NCBI GenBank assembly: GCA_045634325.1
Contig: JAZRAA010000016.1
Location: 62,001-126,000 of the forward strand
Reading direction: 5' to 3'
Length of the DNA stretch: 64,000 nt
From: URNF01 sp045634325
Lineage (GTDB): Bacteria; Bacillota; Clostridia; Oscillospirales; Acutalibacteraceae
Within the stretch, counting starts at the first letter, position 1, and each line of letters starts with the position of its first letter. The notes beneath the pieces are model-generated. The model saw only the letters and a list, made by a program, of their open reading frames with translations, ran no database searches and was not told the DNA's origin. Position numbers and translations under genes: made by a program. Positions 33,935-42,941 of this stretch are shown in pieces.

Positions 33935-35008
33935 ATGTTGGCATTTATGACTGCGAATGAGGCGGCTGAAAAATGGAATATCTCTCATAGACGAGTTTTA
34001 ACTTTGTGTAGGGAGAATCGTATAGCCGATGTTGCGATGTTAGGAAATATGTGGATTATTCCTATCGATGCTCAAAAGCCGGAAGATGCACGTAGCCGCA
34101 GATATATTGATAACGAAGAAAAAGTTGTTAAACCCTTTTTGAAATGGGCAGGCGGAAAAGGTCAGCTTTTAAAAGAAATCGAGCATTATTATCCTTTTGC
34201 TAAGGGTAACATTACAAAATATGCAGAACCATTTGTTGGTGGCGGTGCAGTTTTGTTTGATATTCTTAGTAAATACGATTTAAAAGAGGTTTATATAAGC
34301 GATATAAATGCCGAACTCATCAACTCTTATCGTATTATTCGTGATGACATTGATGCGTTGATAAAAATGCTTTACACAATGCAAAGCGAATTTATCCCGT
34401 TGGATACTGTTAGCCGAAAGAGTTATTACAATGAAAAGCGTGAGCGTTTCAATGATTTAAAGGTTAATGGAAACGATGACATAAACATTGAAAAAGCCGC
34501 TTTGATGATTTTCCTTAATAAAACTTGTTTCAATGGCCTATTCCGAGTAAACAAAAAAGGACTCTTTAACGTTCCTATGGGAGCATATAAGAATCCAATG
34601 ATTTGTGATGAAAAAAATCTTCGTGCTGTGTCAGAAAAATTGCAGAAGGTTACTATCGTTTGTGGTGATTATAGAGAATCCGCAAACTTCATTGATGAAA
34701 ATACATTTGTGTATTTTGACCCGCCATACAGACCAATAACGGATACGGCAAGTTTTACTGCATATACCGAAAATTTGTTTAATGATGAAGAACAAATTGA
34801 ACTTGCACATTTCGTAGATGATATGCATAAAAAGGGAGCTAAGGTTGTAATTAGCAACTCTGACCCCAAGAACTCAAATACTGAAGACGATTTCTTTGAT
34901 AATATTTATTCTGCTCACAAAATCAAACGAGTAGAAGCAACACGAATGATTAACTGTAATAGTGAAGCAAGAGGAAAAATTAAAGAATTGCTTATTAGCA
35001 ATTTTTAA
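33935..35008 (+). CDS. HTH-Dam fusion: adenine-N6 DNA methyltransferase (D12 class) with N-terminal DNA-binding domain
   Basis: Residues 5-52 form an excisionase/MerR-like helix-turn-helix (TANEAAEKWNISHRRVLTLC). From residue 67 there is a Dam-type methyltransferase: PFLKWAGGKGQLL (SAM loop), FVGGGAVLFD, and catalytic DPPY at 262-265. Dam-type enzymes methylate GATC, and a DpnII-type nuclease two genes on fits that. The ATG at 33935 has AAAGGAG at better spacing than the upstream TTG. The added helix-turn-helix may let the enzyme control its own operon. It ends 13 bases before the next gene. Confidence 0.88.
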   Translation: MLAFMTANEAAEKWNISHRRVLTLCRENRIADVAMLGNMWIIPIDAQKPEDARSRRYIDNEEKVVKPFLKWAGGKGQLLKEIEHYYPFAKGNITKYAEPFVGGGAVLFDILSKYDLKEVYISDINAELINSYRIIRDDIDALIKMLYTMQSEFIPLDTVSRKSYYNEKRERFNDLKVNGNDDINIEKAALMIFLNKTCFNGLFRVNKKGLFNVPMGAYKNPMICDEKNLRAVSEKLQKVTIVCGDYRESANFIDENTFVYFDPPYRPITDTASFTAYTENLFNDEEQIELAHFVDDMHKKGAKVVISNSDPKNSNTEDDFFDNIYSAHKIKRVEATRMINCNSEARGKIKELLISNF

Positions 35009-35021
35009 GGGGAATACAAAC

Positions 35022-35864
35022 GTGATTTATTTAGAACTATCAGCAACTGAAGAAAAGAATTATATTGATAAGCTTTACCAATCCTTTGCAACAGGTAGAG
35101 ATTTCGAGCTGTTTTTAAATCATTTCCTAAAGGAGATTGGTTTCCAAGAGGTGGTTACCACAAAATATGTTGGTGACAATGGAATTGATTTAACTTGTTC
35201 TAAGCCAGGTATTGACCCGCAAGGTTTAGATACAATGAACTATTATGTTCAAGCCAAAAGATATCAAGCTACTAATAAGGTACAGGCAAAAGAAATACGT
35301 GACTTAAAGGGTGCAACCAAACGCGACAAGCAAGGAAATGTCTTAAACAACAATTATATTAACGTGTTCATAACTACATCTTCTTTTACTAAAGGCGCTA
35401 TCGAAGAAGCCGAGAGTAACCCTAATATGCCAACTATTTTGATAGATGGAAAAACATTGTTGAATATGTGTATAGATAATGGGATTGCTTTCTCTTATCG
35501 CCCCGTCTTCAATGAGGATATGTTAAAAGATATTTTAACTCAATGCACTCAGTCGAATGTAACTACTGCAAATAATAGCGATGATTATTTGGTTGAGCGC
35601 AATATCACCGCAAATGATATTCGTGCAAGGATTTTAATAATTCCTCAAATAATCAAAAATTCTATAAGCGCAACTGATTCTACTATAAAAGTAGAAATCA
35701 ATGGTCAACTTCAAACTCTCAATTTGGATAAAGCACATAGATATATTGGTGGCATAACTCAGGTTTATAAAGATTGCGGTTTAATAAATGATGATAATTC
35801 ATTTATTCAGAAAAAATCTAAATGGAAAATTGAAGATGATAAATTCATTATAGTAATTGAGTAG
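35022..35864 (+). CDS. Mrr-like restriction endonuclease
   Basis: The 280-residue protein starts at a GTG with AAGGGG upstream, 13 bases after the Dam gene. Its N-terminal half has the Mrr/PD-(D/E)xK pattern: GRDFELFLNHFLKEIGFQEV, the acidic NGIDLTC near residue 53 and YVQAKRY near residues 75-81. The C-terminal third (NITANDIRARILIIPQ...) is a separate domain of unknown type. Mrr-like enzymes cut methylated or unmethylated DNA depending on the member. Its place inside a DpnII-type operon is unusual. Confidence 0.78.
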   Translation: MIYLELSATEEKNYIDKLYQSFATGRDFELFLNHFLKEIGFQEVVTTKYVGDNGIDLTCSKPGIDPQGLDTMNYYVQAKRYQATNKVQAKEIRDLKGATKRDKQGNVLNNNYINVFITTSSFTKGAIEEAESNPNMPTILIDGKTLLNMCIDNGIAFSYRPVFNEDMLKDILTQCTQSNVTTANNSDDYLVERNITANDIRARILIIPQIIKNSISATDSTIKVEINGQLQTLNLDKAHRYIGGITQVYKDCGLINDDNSFIQKKSKWKIEDDKFIIVIE

Positions 35865-35875
35865 AGGGAAATCAT

Positions 35876-36751
35876 ATGAGAAATTTCAACGACTGGTTAT
35901 CAGGCTTTCGTGATAGCATTGCCGATTATGGTTATTACATAGATTTTGAGAAAGTTCATCGAAATGTGGATAGTATCAAGGTTGAACTTAACATCTTAAA
36001 TTCGCTAATCGGCTCTAAAAATATTGAACTTGATTTTGAAAACTTAATGAGAAAATATCCTGAAGTATTAAAGTGCATTCCGCTACTATTAGCGGTTAGG
36101 GCTAGTGAAATATACTGTCAGGATGAAAACGGTGGACACTTATTCCAATTTGATTTTGGAAAGTATCCGCCTAATAGCCATGCTCATTATGAACGTTATA
36201 AATACTTTATGCGTGAAACCGGATTGTTCGATTTATTAGAAAACCATATCGTAAACAATTTGGTTGATTACGCAACTGGTGTTGAAACAGGCCTCGATTC
36301 CAATGGTCGTAAAAATCGTGGCGGACACTTAATGGAAGATTTGGTTGAAAGCTTTATTCAGAAAGCCGGCTTTGTTAAAGATGTAAACTACTTTAAGGAA
36401 ATGTATATTCACCAAATCACAGACAAGTGGAATATCGACTTATCCGCCATCTCAAATCAAGGCAAGATGGAAAAACGTTTTGATTTTGTAGTAAAAACAC
36501 CAAATATGATTTATGGGATTGAAACCAATTTCTATGGAAGTGGCGGTAGTAAATTAAACGAAACCGCACGTAGTTATAAAACTCTTGCTTGGGAAACTGA
36601 AGAAATTGATGGTTTTACATTTGTTTGGTTTACAGATGGAAAAGGTTGGACAAGTGCTCGTAACAATCTTGAGGAAACTTTTGATGTTATGGATCACATC
36701 TACAATATCAAAGATTTGGAGAACGGGATAATAAATAAGATAATGTTATGA
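35876..36751 (+). CDS. DpnII/MboI-family type II restriction endonuclease
   Basis: The 291-residue protein starts RNFNDWLSGFRDSIADYGYY. It carries the family block GGHLMEDLVESFIQKAGF and the signature IETNFYGSGGSKLNETARSY near residues 213-232, which includes the metal-binding acid and lysine positions. Enzymes of this family cut GATC when it is not methylated. The Dam-type methyltransferase two genes upstream would protect the host. It has AGAGGG before the ATG and lies 11 bases after the Mrr-like gene. Confidence 0.93.
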   Translation: MRNFNDWLSGFRDSIADYGYYIDFEKVHRNVDSIKVELNILNSLIGSKNIELDFENLMRKYPEVLKCIPLLLAVRASEIYCQDENGGHLFQFDFGKYPPNSHAHYERYKYFMRETGLFDLLENHIVNNLVDYATGVETGLDSNGRKNRGGHLMEDLVESFIQKAGFVKDVNYFKEMYIHQITDKWNIDLSAISNQGKMEKRFDFVVKTPNMIYGIETNFYGSGGSKLNETARSYKTLAWETEEIDGFTFVWFTDGKGWTSARNNLEETFDVMDHIYNIKDLENGIINKIML

Positions 36752-36760
36752 GGGATATAT

Positions 36761-37297
36761 ATGTCAAACAAAATATTTAAGTATGATGTTAACTTAGTAA
36801 AACTACAAATAGAAAATCAAGAACAAGACGCTTTTAGAGATGAGTTAAATAATATACCCTATTTGTTATATGAGGTTGAAAATTTAGCAACAGGTGAAAT
36901 AATTGCTATCAATAAACCTGGCGGAAAAAGGAATTTCGGCAGACTATCTAGAGATGATTTTATGGTATTCATATTCAATCCTGATGAGCAAAGTTTGTGG
37001 TTGATTAGTCATGGTGAAATAAGTGATGATATTGCTGAAAAGTATGACTATAATAAAAGAAAAGCTTTATTGTTAATTGAAGGACTGTATAATGTTTGTT
37101 GCGGTGATGAGCCTGACGAAGTTATTTACAGATTAGGACTCGAAGATACTATTGGAATTCCTGTGGAAACTATTCTTAAAGTGTATAAATGGATTTGGGG
37201 ACAAGAAGATTGTAATTATCCCACCAAGGAAGGTCGATGGCTTTCAATGAACGCCTTGTTAGAAAGATTCAATATTAACGTAGAGGATTTTAGGTAA
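36761..37297 (+). CDS. Hypothetical protein inside the restriction-modification operon
   Basis: This 178-residue, acidic protein has a beta-rich first half (YLLYEVENLATGEIIAINKPGG) and a helical second half (KRKALLLIEGLYNVCCGDEPDEV). It has no catalytic motif I can name. Tight packing (9 bases after the nuclease; its TAA overlaps the next ATG) implies it belongs to the same system. It is not part of the classic DpnII operon of two methylases and one nuclease. It might be a specificity, inhibitor or accessory factor. Confidence 0.7.
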   Translation: MSNKIFKYDVNLVKLQIENQEQDAFRDELNNIPYLLYEVENLATGEIIAINKPGGKRNFGRLSRDDFMVFIFNPDEQSLWLISHGEISDDIAEKYDYNKRKALLLIEGLYNVCCGDEPDEVIYRLGLEDTIGIPVETILKVYKWIWGQEDCNYPTKEGRWLSMNALLERFNINVEDFR

Positions 37298-38043
37298 TGT
37301 CAAAGAAAATCACTAAATGGGAGCCAGATGATTTTGAGTTAGAAATGACTACACACTGGTCGTTCCCTAAACGTGGAGATTGGGCTACTCACGATGCTAA
37401 ATGGCGTGGCAATTGGTCTCCGTATATTCCGAGAAATATTTTACTCAGATATTCAAATGAAAACGATCTAGTCCTTGACCAATTTGCAGGCGGTGGTACT
37501 ACCCTTGTAGAAGCAAAATTATTAAACAGAGACATTATTGGCGTCGACGTAAACGATGTTGCGCTTGCTCGTTGTAAAGAAAAGACCGCATTTGAACACG
37601 AAGGAGCGGACGGTAAGGTATATCTTCATAAGGGTGATGCTAGAAATCTTGATTTTGTTCCGGATAATAGTATTGACTTGATTTGTACACATCCACCGTA
37701 TGCAGATATCATTCAATATAGCGAAGATATACCTGAAGATTTATCTTTGCTTAAAGTTAAGGATTTTCTAAAAGAAATGAAAAAGGTTGCTTCAGAGAGT
37801 CATCGTGTTTTGAAAAAGGATAAGTTCTGCGCTGTTCTTATGGGAGATACACGTCAAAAAGGTCATATGGTTCCAATGTCTTTTGATGTTATGCGAATCT
37901 TTGAGAATGCAGGATTTAAATTGAAAGAACTTATTATCAAAGAACAACACAACTGTAAAGCAACAGGATATTGGAAAACAAATAGTGTAAAGTACAACTT
38001 CTTATTAATAGCGCACGAATATTTATTTGTATTTAAAAAATAA
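37297..38043 (+). CDS. Second DNA methyltransferase (N4/N6 type)
   Basis: The 248-residue protein has the SAM-binding motif LDQFAGGGTTLVEA near residues 59-72, then GVDVNDVAL. The catalytic motif THPPYADI is near residue 130. Motif I precedes motif IV, unlike DpnA, where the order is reversed, so it is not a simple DpnA orthologue. It overlaps the previous stop by one base. In DpnII operons a second methylase protects single-stranded DNA during transfer; whether this one does so is open. Confidence 0.85.
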   Translation: MSKKITKWEPDDFELEMTTHWSFPKRGDWATHDAKWRGNWSPYIPRNILLRYSNENDLVLDQFAGGGTTLVEAKLLNRDIIGVDVNDVALARCKEKTAFEHEGADGKVYLHKGDARNLDFVPDNSIDLICTHPPYADIIQYSEDIPEDLSLLKVKDFLKEMKKVASESHRVLKKDKFCAVLMGDTRQKGHMVPMSFDVMRIFENAGFKLKELIIKEQHNCKATGYWKTNSVKYNFLLIAHEYLFVFKK

Positions 38044-38320
38044 AGATATTGGAGCATAAAATATGGTTCAGATTTACCCTAACACTTATTATTAGTAGTT
38101 AGCACAAATAATAGATATTTTTGATATATAATTTAAAACTGAACAAGCATCTCGTTTTGATATAACAAGGCTTGTTATGTTTTTGTTAGAGAAGAATCCC
38201 TAATACTATATTGCTGAACATAATAGCTTTCTTATAAAATAAAGAAGACCGTCGCTAATATGAAGAAAGTTTCAAAGTCGCAGAAAAGGTAAGACGTATA
38301 ATAAATGAGAGTGAGAAAAA
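38044..38320. other. 277-base AT-rich gap with degenerate leader repeat, copy C
   Basis: It holds AACAAGCATCTCGTTTTG and TTTGTTAGAGAAGAATCCCTAATACT, which match the parts of the leader at 30.9 and 33.4 kb with several changes. This marks the start of a new module (the two-gene cassette downstream). GAGTGAGAAAA lies before the next ATG. No further coding frame is supported. Confidence 0.45.
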
Positions 38321-39790
38321 ATGAGATCTGAATATTCGTATGGACAATTTAATAAAAATTTCATTCGCCATAATGTTTTATCCTACGCTATAGAATTGCT
38401 CACTTCAAAACGTGAAGAATCCGCGTGCGTTCACCGCTCTTATGTGAGAAAATTGTATGATTTTTTTACATTGAACGAAGATGAAAGCAGCGATAAAAAA
38501 CAGGCGTTAAAAATCGACTTGGAACATATCAAAAGTTGGGAAAACTTGCATGACGCTAATATTGGCATAAAAAAACCACAAGATTTAACAATTTGTTATT
38601 TGTGCGGCCCTGAGCCTCAAAATGATTTTAAAGAGCTTATCTCTTTAGGAGTTTTGCCGCAAAATATATGGGCATTTGAAATTGATAGAGCAACCTATCA
38701 AAAGGCAATCGATTCTTTCGGAAAGAATCAAATTCCACAACCGCATATATTAAAACAAAAAATTGAAACGTTTTTTTCAAACACTCCAAAAAAATTTGAT
38801 ATTATATATGTGGATGCGTGTGGTAGCGTCCCTTCTGAACAACATGCTTTAAGATGTATAACTCATGCATGCTTTTACCATCGATTAGAATCACCGGGTG
38901 TTATAATTTCAAACTTTGCAAAACCTGATAACAAAGAAGCGTATTTGCCAGTTATTCGCGATTATCTATTCTCGAAAAGTCTGGCAGGCGGAAATTGTAC
39001 TTTTGATAATTGGGAGTCGGAAAAAGAAAAATTTTTCTTAAACTCGGATAATTTCGAAAAAGAATATGGCGATTTTATTTCATATCTATTGCGAGACATT
39101 CCAGGAATAATCGTTCCGCTGCAAAGATTGTGGAAAAACCAATACATAGAACAAATTTTAGACAAGTCTGTGGTTGAAAAATGCAATGTGACTAAAGAAT
39201 TTTTTGATAGCATTAATTATCATTCATGTGGTAAAAATTTTTTGTTAAACGAAATTTCTAACTGTAGTGATGAAATGAAAAAGCAATTAAAAAAAGAACT
39301 TAATAATTATCCTGAGTTTATTAATGCTTTAAAAATGGTTTTGTTGTTAAGGTTGAAAAGTGAGTCGATTTTAAAAGATGATATAAAAACGATTTATTCG
39401 GCTTTTGAAAAAGCTAAACCTTATCAATTTTTGGACAAGCATCATAGCCACTTGTTGTTTGATGTAATTAATAATCAATTGGCATATCCTATGCATTGTA
39501 ACACAAAAATGTGTAAACGGTATAGGTACACCGCCAAATCAGTAGAAATGTTTACTGATGTTACCGTTTATGATGAATGCAGGTATATTTATGATTGGTT
39601 ACCTTCAATACACCAATTAAAATCTATATATTCTAATGAATCATGGCAATATATATTTAGATTTGCGTTAGACGGTTTAGTAAAGAGTAGAAAAAATTAT
39701 AATAATGAATTTTTCTTTCAAGGTTCCGTTGTATCGGACAAAGAAGAAGGATTTGGGACACACAAATTACAGGATAGAATTTTATTATAA
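38321..39790 (+). CDS. Rossmann/methyltransferase-like protein paired with a DUF262 protein
   Basis: The 489-residue protein has the strand order of a class I SAM-methyltransferase fold: LTICYLCGPEPQND near residue 88, then IWAFEIDRATYQKA (acid at strand 2), then FDIIYVDACGSVPS (strand 4). The usual GxGxG is replaced by CGPEP, so activity and cofactor are uncertain. The second half is helical and contains a Cys/His cluster (MHCNTKMCKRYRY). No known defence family is recognised. It is followed after 12 bases by the tandem-DUF262 gene, and the two probably act together. Confidence 0.6.
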   Translation: MRSEYSYGQFNKNFIRHNVLSYAIELLTSKREESACVHRSYVRKLYDFFTLNEDESSDKKQALKIDLEHIKSWENLHDANIGIKKPQDLTICYLCGPEPQNDFKELISLGVLPQNIWAFEIDRATYQKAIDSFGKNQIPQPHILKQKIETFFSNTPKKFDIIYVDACGSVPSEQHALRCITHACFYHRLESPGVIISNFAKPDNKEAYLPVIRDYLFSKSLAGGNCTFDNWESEKEKFFLNSDNFEKEYGDFISYLLRDIPGIIVPLQRLWKNQYIEQILDKSVVEKCNVTKEFFDSINYHSCGKNFLLNEISNCSDEMKKQLKKELNNYPEFINALKMVLLLRLKSESILKDDIKTIYSAFEKAKPYQFLDKHHSHLLFDVINNQLAYPMHCNTKMCKRYRYTAKSVEMFTDVTVYDECRYIYDWLPSIHQLKSIYSNESWQYIFRFALDGLVKSRKNYNNEFFFQGSVVSDKEEGFGTHKLQDRILL

Positions 39791-39802
39791 GGGATGATAA
39801 AT

Positions 39803-42127
39803 ATGGCAAATATTCAGCTCGATTACACCGATATAATTGATATTTTTAAAGAAAAATTATGCGTAGATAATATCGTAAAAAAGATTAGTACAATATTTCT
39901 AAATAATCGTTTTTCTTCGAATGTTGATTATAAACCATACTTCCAAAGAAATTATGTTTGGGATGATGAAAAGGCCACATATTTCATTGAAAGTATTTTG
40001 CTCGGAACCGAAATTCCACCTTTGGTGTTATTTCAAACCGATGAAAAAAACGAGGTTATTGATGGTAGACAACGTTACGAAACGATAGAACGTTTTTTGA
40101 AAGATAAGTTTGCATTAAATAAAAACGGTTTGCATGTTTTAACAAAGTTAGAAGGTTTAAAATATAGTCAATTAGACCCTGAAATCAAGGAAAAATTCGA
40201 AGAAACAAGAATAAGAATTTTGCAGTTCAAGGTAGTAAATGAACCTAAATTAGAAATTGAACGCCAAGATAAAATTAAAAAAGAAATTTTCAGAAGATAT
40301 AATTCGGGAATCACCTCGCTACAAAAAGAAGAAATTGAGCGAGCTGCATATATAGATGATGATATATCAAATTATTTTTACAATGAAATTAATAATGATG
40401 TTTCTCTTTATAATTTTCTTTGTGATATAATACTTCCAAAAAGCAAAGCGAAGGCAATTAAGAGGGATAAGCTAAATATTATATTAACAAGGATTAGAAC
40501 TTTATTAGTGCTGCCGTATATTCCTATCTATACTTATGCTGCAATCAGCTCAAAATTAGAGTTGGTACATAGATGTTATTCTAAGCATATAGCCGAAAAG
40601 GATTGTGGCGCTGCGTTCTTAAATTTTTCTAATGTAGTGGAAATATTAAAAAGTTTCAACGAAAAATGTTCTGAGCTCAAATCCTCACTATTAAACAATA
40701 AGTTGTTTTTTGAGACACTATTTTGGGCAGTATCTATCTTATTAAATAACGGTTATAGTATTTCCGAAGATAACGTGAACGCAATTATGCAAACGATTCA
40801 TAACAGCGACAACGAAGAATTATGGAAAAGTATAGGCGAAGAGTTTAGGGATTATGAACTAATTTTTGAGCAAACAGGTAGCCATTACTATTCAGCAATC
40901 AATCGTCGTTATAATTTCATTTCTAATGCTATAATGATAGTTATTCCATTTGATTTTTCTAGATATTTAAAGGATAACGAAAGACACAAGCAAATTGTGA
41001 AAGGTTCTACTGCCATAGAAGAAATAGAATCTTATCAATTAAATAAGCCCTTACCAGAAACACTTACGATTGAAGATATAATGAGTGATATGGGTAAATC
41101 GAAATTTTTAATTAGACCTAGTTATCAGCGTTCTGAAATTAAGAATGTCCAAAAAGCCTCTTATTTAATGGAAAGTATTTTATTAGGGATAAATATACCT
41201 CCGATTTTTGTTTATAAAAGAAAAGATAAAGTAAAAGAAGTTATTGACGGTCAACAAAGACTTTTAACTATTTTAGGATTTTTGGATAATTCATATACAG
41301 ACGAGAATGGCAACAACGCGTTCTCAAATAAAAATCGCTTTAAATTAACCAAGCTTAAAATTTTAGAAGAATTGAACGGGATAAACATTGATAATTTAAA
41401 GGAAACCTTTATAAATAAAATATATGAATTCCCAATAGATGTAATAGAAATTGATAGTAAAATAAATCCTGAATTTAATCCTATTGATTTGTTTTTGCGC
41501 TTAAATTCAAAACCATATCCTATCAAAGAAAATACATTTGAGATGTGGAATGCCTATATCGATAAAGATATCGTTTCCGCTATTAAAAGGCTTGCCAAAG
41601 ACAATGAAGGCAAAGTGTTTAGAAACAAAGATACGCGTATGAAAGTAGAAGAGTTGATAACTTCATTGGCATATTTAGAATATCGAATGGCGCAAGAAAA
41701 TACTGAAATTATAAACATTCTAAATATCTATAAAAAGAATAATAGGATATGTTCACGAATAATGAGCAAGGATAATGTTACTAAAACGCTTAGTTTTGTT
41801 TCTAATAACAATCCAAATAGTTTTATAGAAGCTATAAATAATGTCGAAAAATACATTGAAAAAATCAATATTCTAATTGATAATGATGTGGTTAATTTAA
41901 GAAAACTACTTTCTCATAATAAGAATGGCGTTCAATACAAGACAGACCAAAACTATTATTTCTTATGGTGTGTATTAAAAAATATTGACACTCAACAATT
42001 AAAAGAAAATAAGCATTCGTATTTTGAGAAAATTTCTGAGTTTTTTGCAATGATTCAAAAAGCACCTGATAGTTATACAATACCTGAATTTTTGAAACAA
42101 ATAGAGGAATTCGCAACTATTTTATAA
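39803..42127 (+). CDS. Tandem-DUF262 protein without a visible HNH domain
   Basis: The 774-residue protein has two DUF262 (ParB/sulfiredoxin-like) domains. The first (about 44-98) reads YFQRNYVW...ESILLGTEIPPLVLF...EVIDGRQRYETIERF. The second (about 431-495) reads SYQRSEI...MESILLGINIPPIFVY...EVIDGQQRLLTILGF. Both keep the DGxQR motif (about 87-91 and 482-486) that binds or hydrolyses nucleotides in GmrS and related enzymes. The usual partner domain DUF1524 (GmrD, HNH nuclease) is not seen in the C-terminal third. The ATG at 39803 is favoured by GGGA at 8 bases. Confidence 0.82.
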   Translation: MANIQLDYTDIIDIFKEKLCVDNIVKKISTIFLNNRFSSNVDYKPYFQRNYVWDDEKATYFIESILLGTEIPPLVLFQTDEKNEVIDGRQRYETIERFLKDKFALNKNGLHVLTKLEGLKYSQLDPEIKEKFEETRIRILQFKVVNEPKLEIERQDKIKKEIFRRYNSGITSLQKEEIERAAYIDDDISNYFYNEINNDVSLYNFLCDIILPKSKAKAIKRDKLNIILTRIRTLLVLPYIPIYTYAAISSKLELVHRCYSKHIAEKDCGAAFLNFSNVVEILKSFNEKCSELKSSLLNNKLFFETLFWAVSILLNNGYSISEDNVNAIMQTIHNSDNEELWKSIGEEFRDYELIFEQTGSHYYSAINRRYNFISNAIMIVIPFDFSRYLKDNERHKQIVKGSTAIEEIESYQLNKPLPETLTIEDIMSDMGKSKFLIRPSYQRSEIKNVQKASYLMESILLGINIPPIFVYKRKDKVKEVIDGQQRLLTILGFLDNSYTDENGNNAFSNKNRFKLTKLKILEELNGINIDNLKETFINKIYEFPIDVIEIDSKINPEFNPIDLFLRLNSKPYPIKENTFEMWNAYIDKDIVSAIKRLAKDNEGKVFRNKDTRMKVEELITSLAYLEYRMAQENTEIINILNIYKKNNRICSRIMSKDNVTKTLSFVSNNNPNSFIEAINNVEKYIEKINILIDNDVVNLRKLLSHNKNGVQYKTDQNYYFLWCVLKNIDTQQLKENKHSYFEKISEFFAMIQKAPDSYTIPEFLKQIEEFATIL

Positions 42128-42146
42128 TTTATTTTATCTATTAATC

Positions 42147-42180
42147 AAGGCGGAGAGGTGACCTCTCCGCCTTAACTTTT
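42147..42180. terminator. Terminator closing the defence cargo
   Basis: AAGGCGGAGAGGT/ACCTCTCCGCCTT is a perfect 13-bp stem followed by AACTTTT. It separates the plus-strand cargo from the minus-strand TnpV gene. Confidence 0.88.
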
Positions 42181-42201
42181 ACCACAAAGCTGAATGCTGG
42201 C

Positions 42202-42579
42202 TTATTTATAAATTAGTTCGTTGTTTACGGTTTCGGTTACGCGCTCTCGGATGTTATTCATTCGGCGTACCCATTCCATTTGGTTGGTGGCTTTCAATTC
42301 CTCACTAATGCCTTCTGATTTCTTATACTGCACTATAAGTTTATCGAACATTTCCTCTGCCTGAGCGTTTATTTCGTATAGATAGGAATTGAGTTTGCCT
42401 TCGGTTTGCAATCGGTTATAGGTGGCTTTTCGGCGAGATTTGAGATAATCTTCATGCCGCACACCCCATACACCGATTTCTTTTATTTCAACCTCCGGCA
42501 GAGTGAAGCAAGGGATGTAATAATCTCCGTTTAATTCATACCACAAGCCGTTTGATTCATCAAAAATATACTTTTCCAT
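42202..42579 (-). CDS. tnpV: TnpV transposon-encoded protein
   Basis: This 125-residue protein matches TnpV of Tn4451-like elements: GLWYELNGDYYIPCF, IGVWGVRHEDYLKSRR and the conserved end ATNQMEWVRRMNNIRE. Its precise role in the element is unclear. It marks the mobilisable backbone of the island. GAGGAC precedes the start at 42579, one base after the DUF6809 gene. Confidence 0.92.
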   Translation of the reverse strand: MEKYIFDESNGLWYELNGDYYIPCFTLPEVEIKEIGVWGVRHEDYLKSRRKATYNRLQTEGKLNSYLYEINAQAEEMFDKLIVQYKKSEGISEELKATNQMEWVRRMNNIRERVTETVNNELIYK

Positions 42580-42580
42580 A

Positions 42581-42886
42581 TCAGTTGTCCTCCCACAAGA
42601 AATCGCTAAAGGGAGCGCTGTCGCTGATAAAGGTATTGTATGTGAACTTTGCGCCGAGTCTGAAACCGACAATGAAACTATCGAGGTTGGATTCTCCGTT
42701 CACCACGCTCCAAGCGTTGACGTGGTCGAGGAACTTGCTCTTTTCTTCGCCTTTAAGTTTGGCGATCAAGTATTCTTCCGTTTCATTGAGCGTTTGCATT
42801 TCTTTCATAACCGCTTTGCTCTGCTTGATACTGCGAGCCTGCGGGTCGATATTGCCATAGTAAAATTCTTTAATAAAGTCTTTCAT
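42581..42886 (-). CDS. DUF6809-family mobile-element protein
   Basis: The 101-residue protein begins MKDFIKEFYYGNIDPQA and ends with a helix containing FIVGFRLGAKF. This is the pattern of small proteins commonly placed beside TnpV in clostridial mobile elements. Role unknown. It is co-transcribed with tnpV. Confidence 0.8.
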   Translation of the reverse strand: MKDFIKEFYYGNIDPQARSIKQSKAVMKEMQTLNETEEYLIAKLKGEEKSKFLDHVNAWSVVNGESNLDSFIVGFRLGAKFTYNTFISDSAPFSDFLWEDN

Positions 42887-42941
42887 AAACTAACCTCCGT
42901 TTGTTTTTGAGTTAAAATTTGGATAGTCTATTGAAAGAGAA

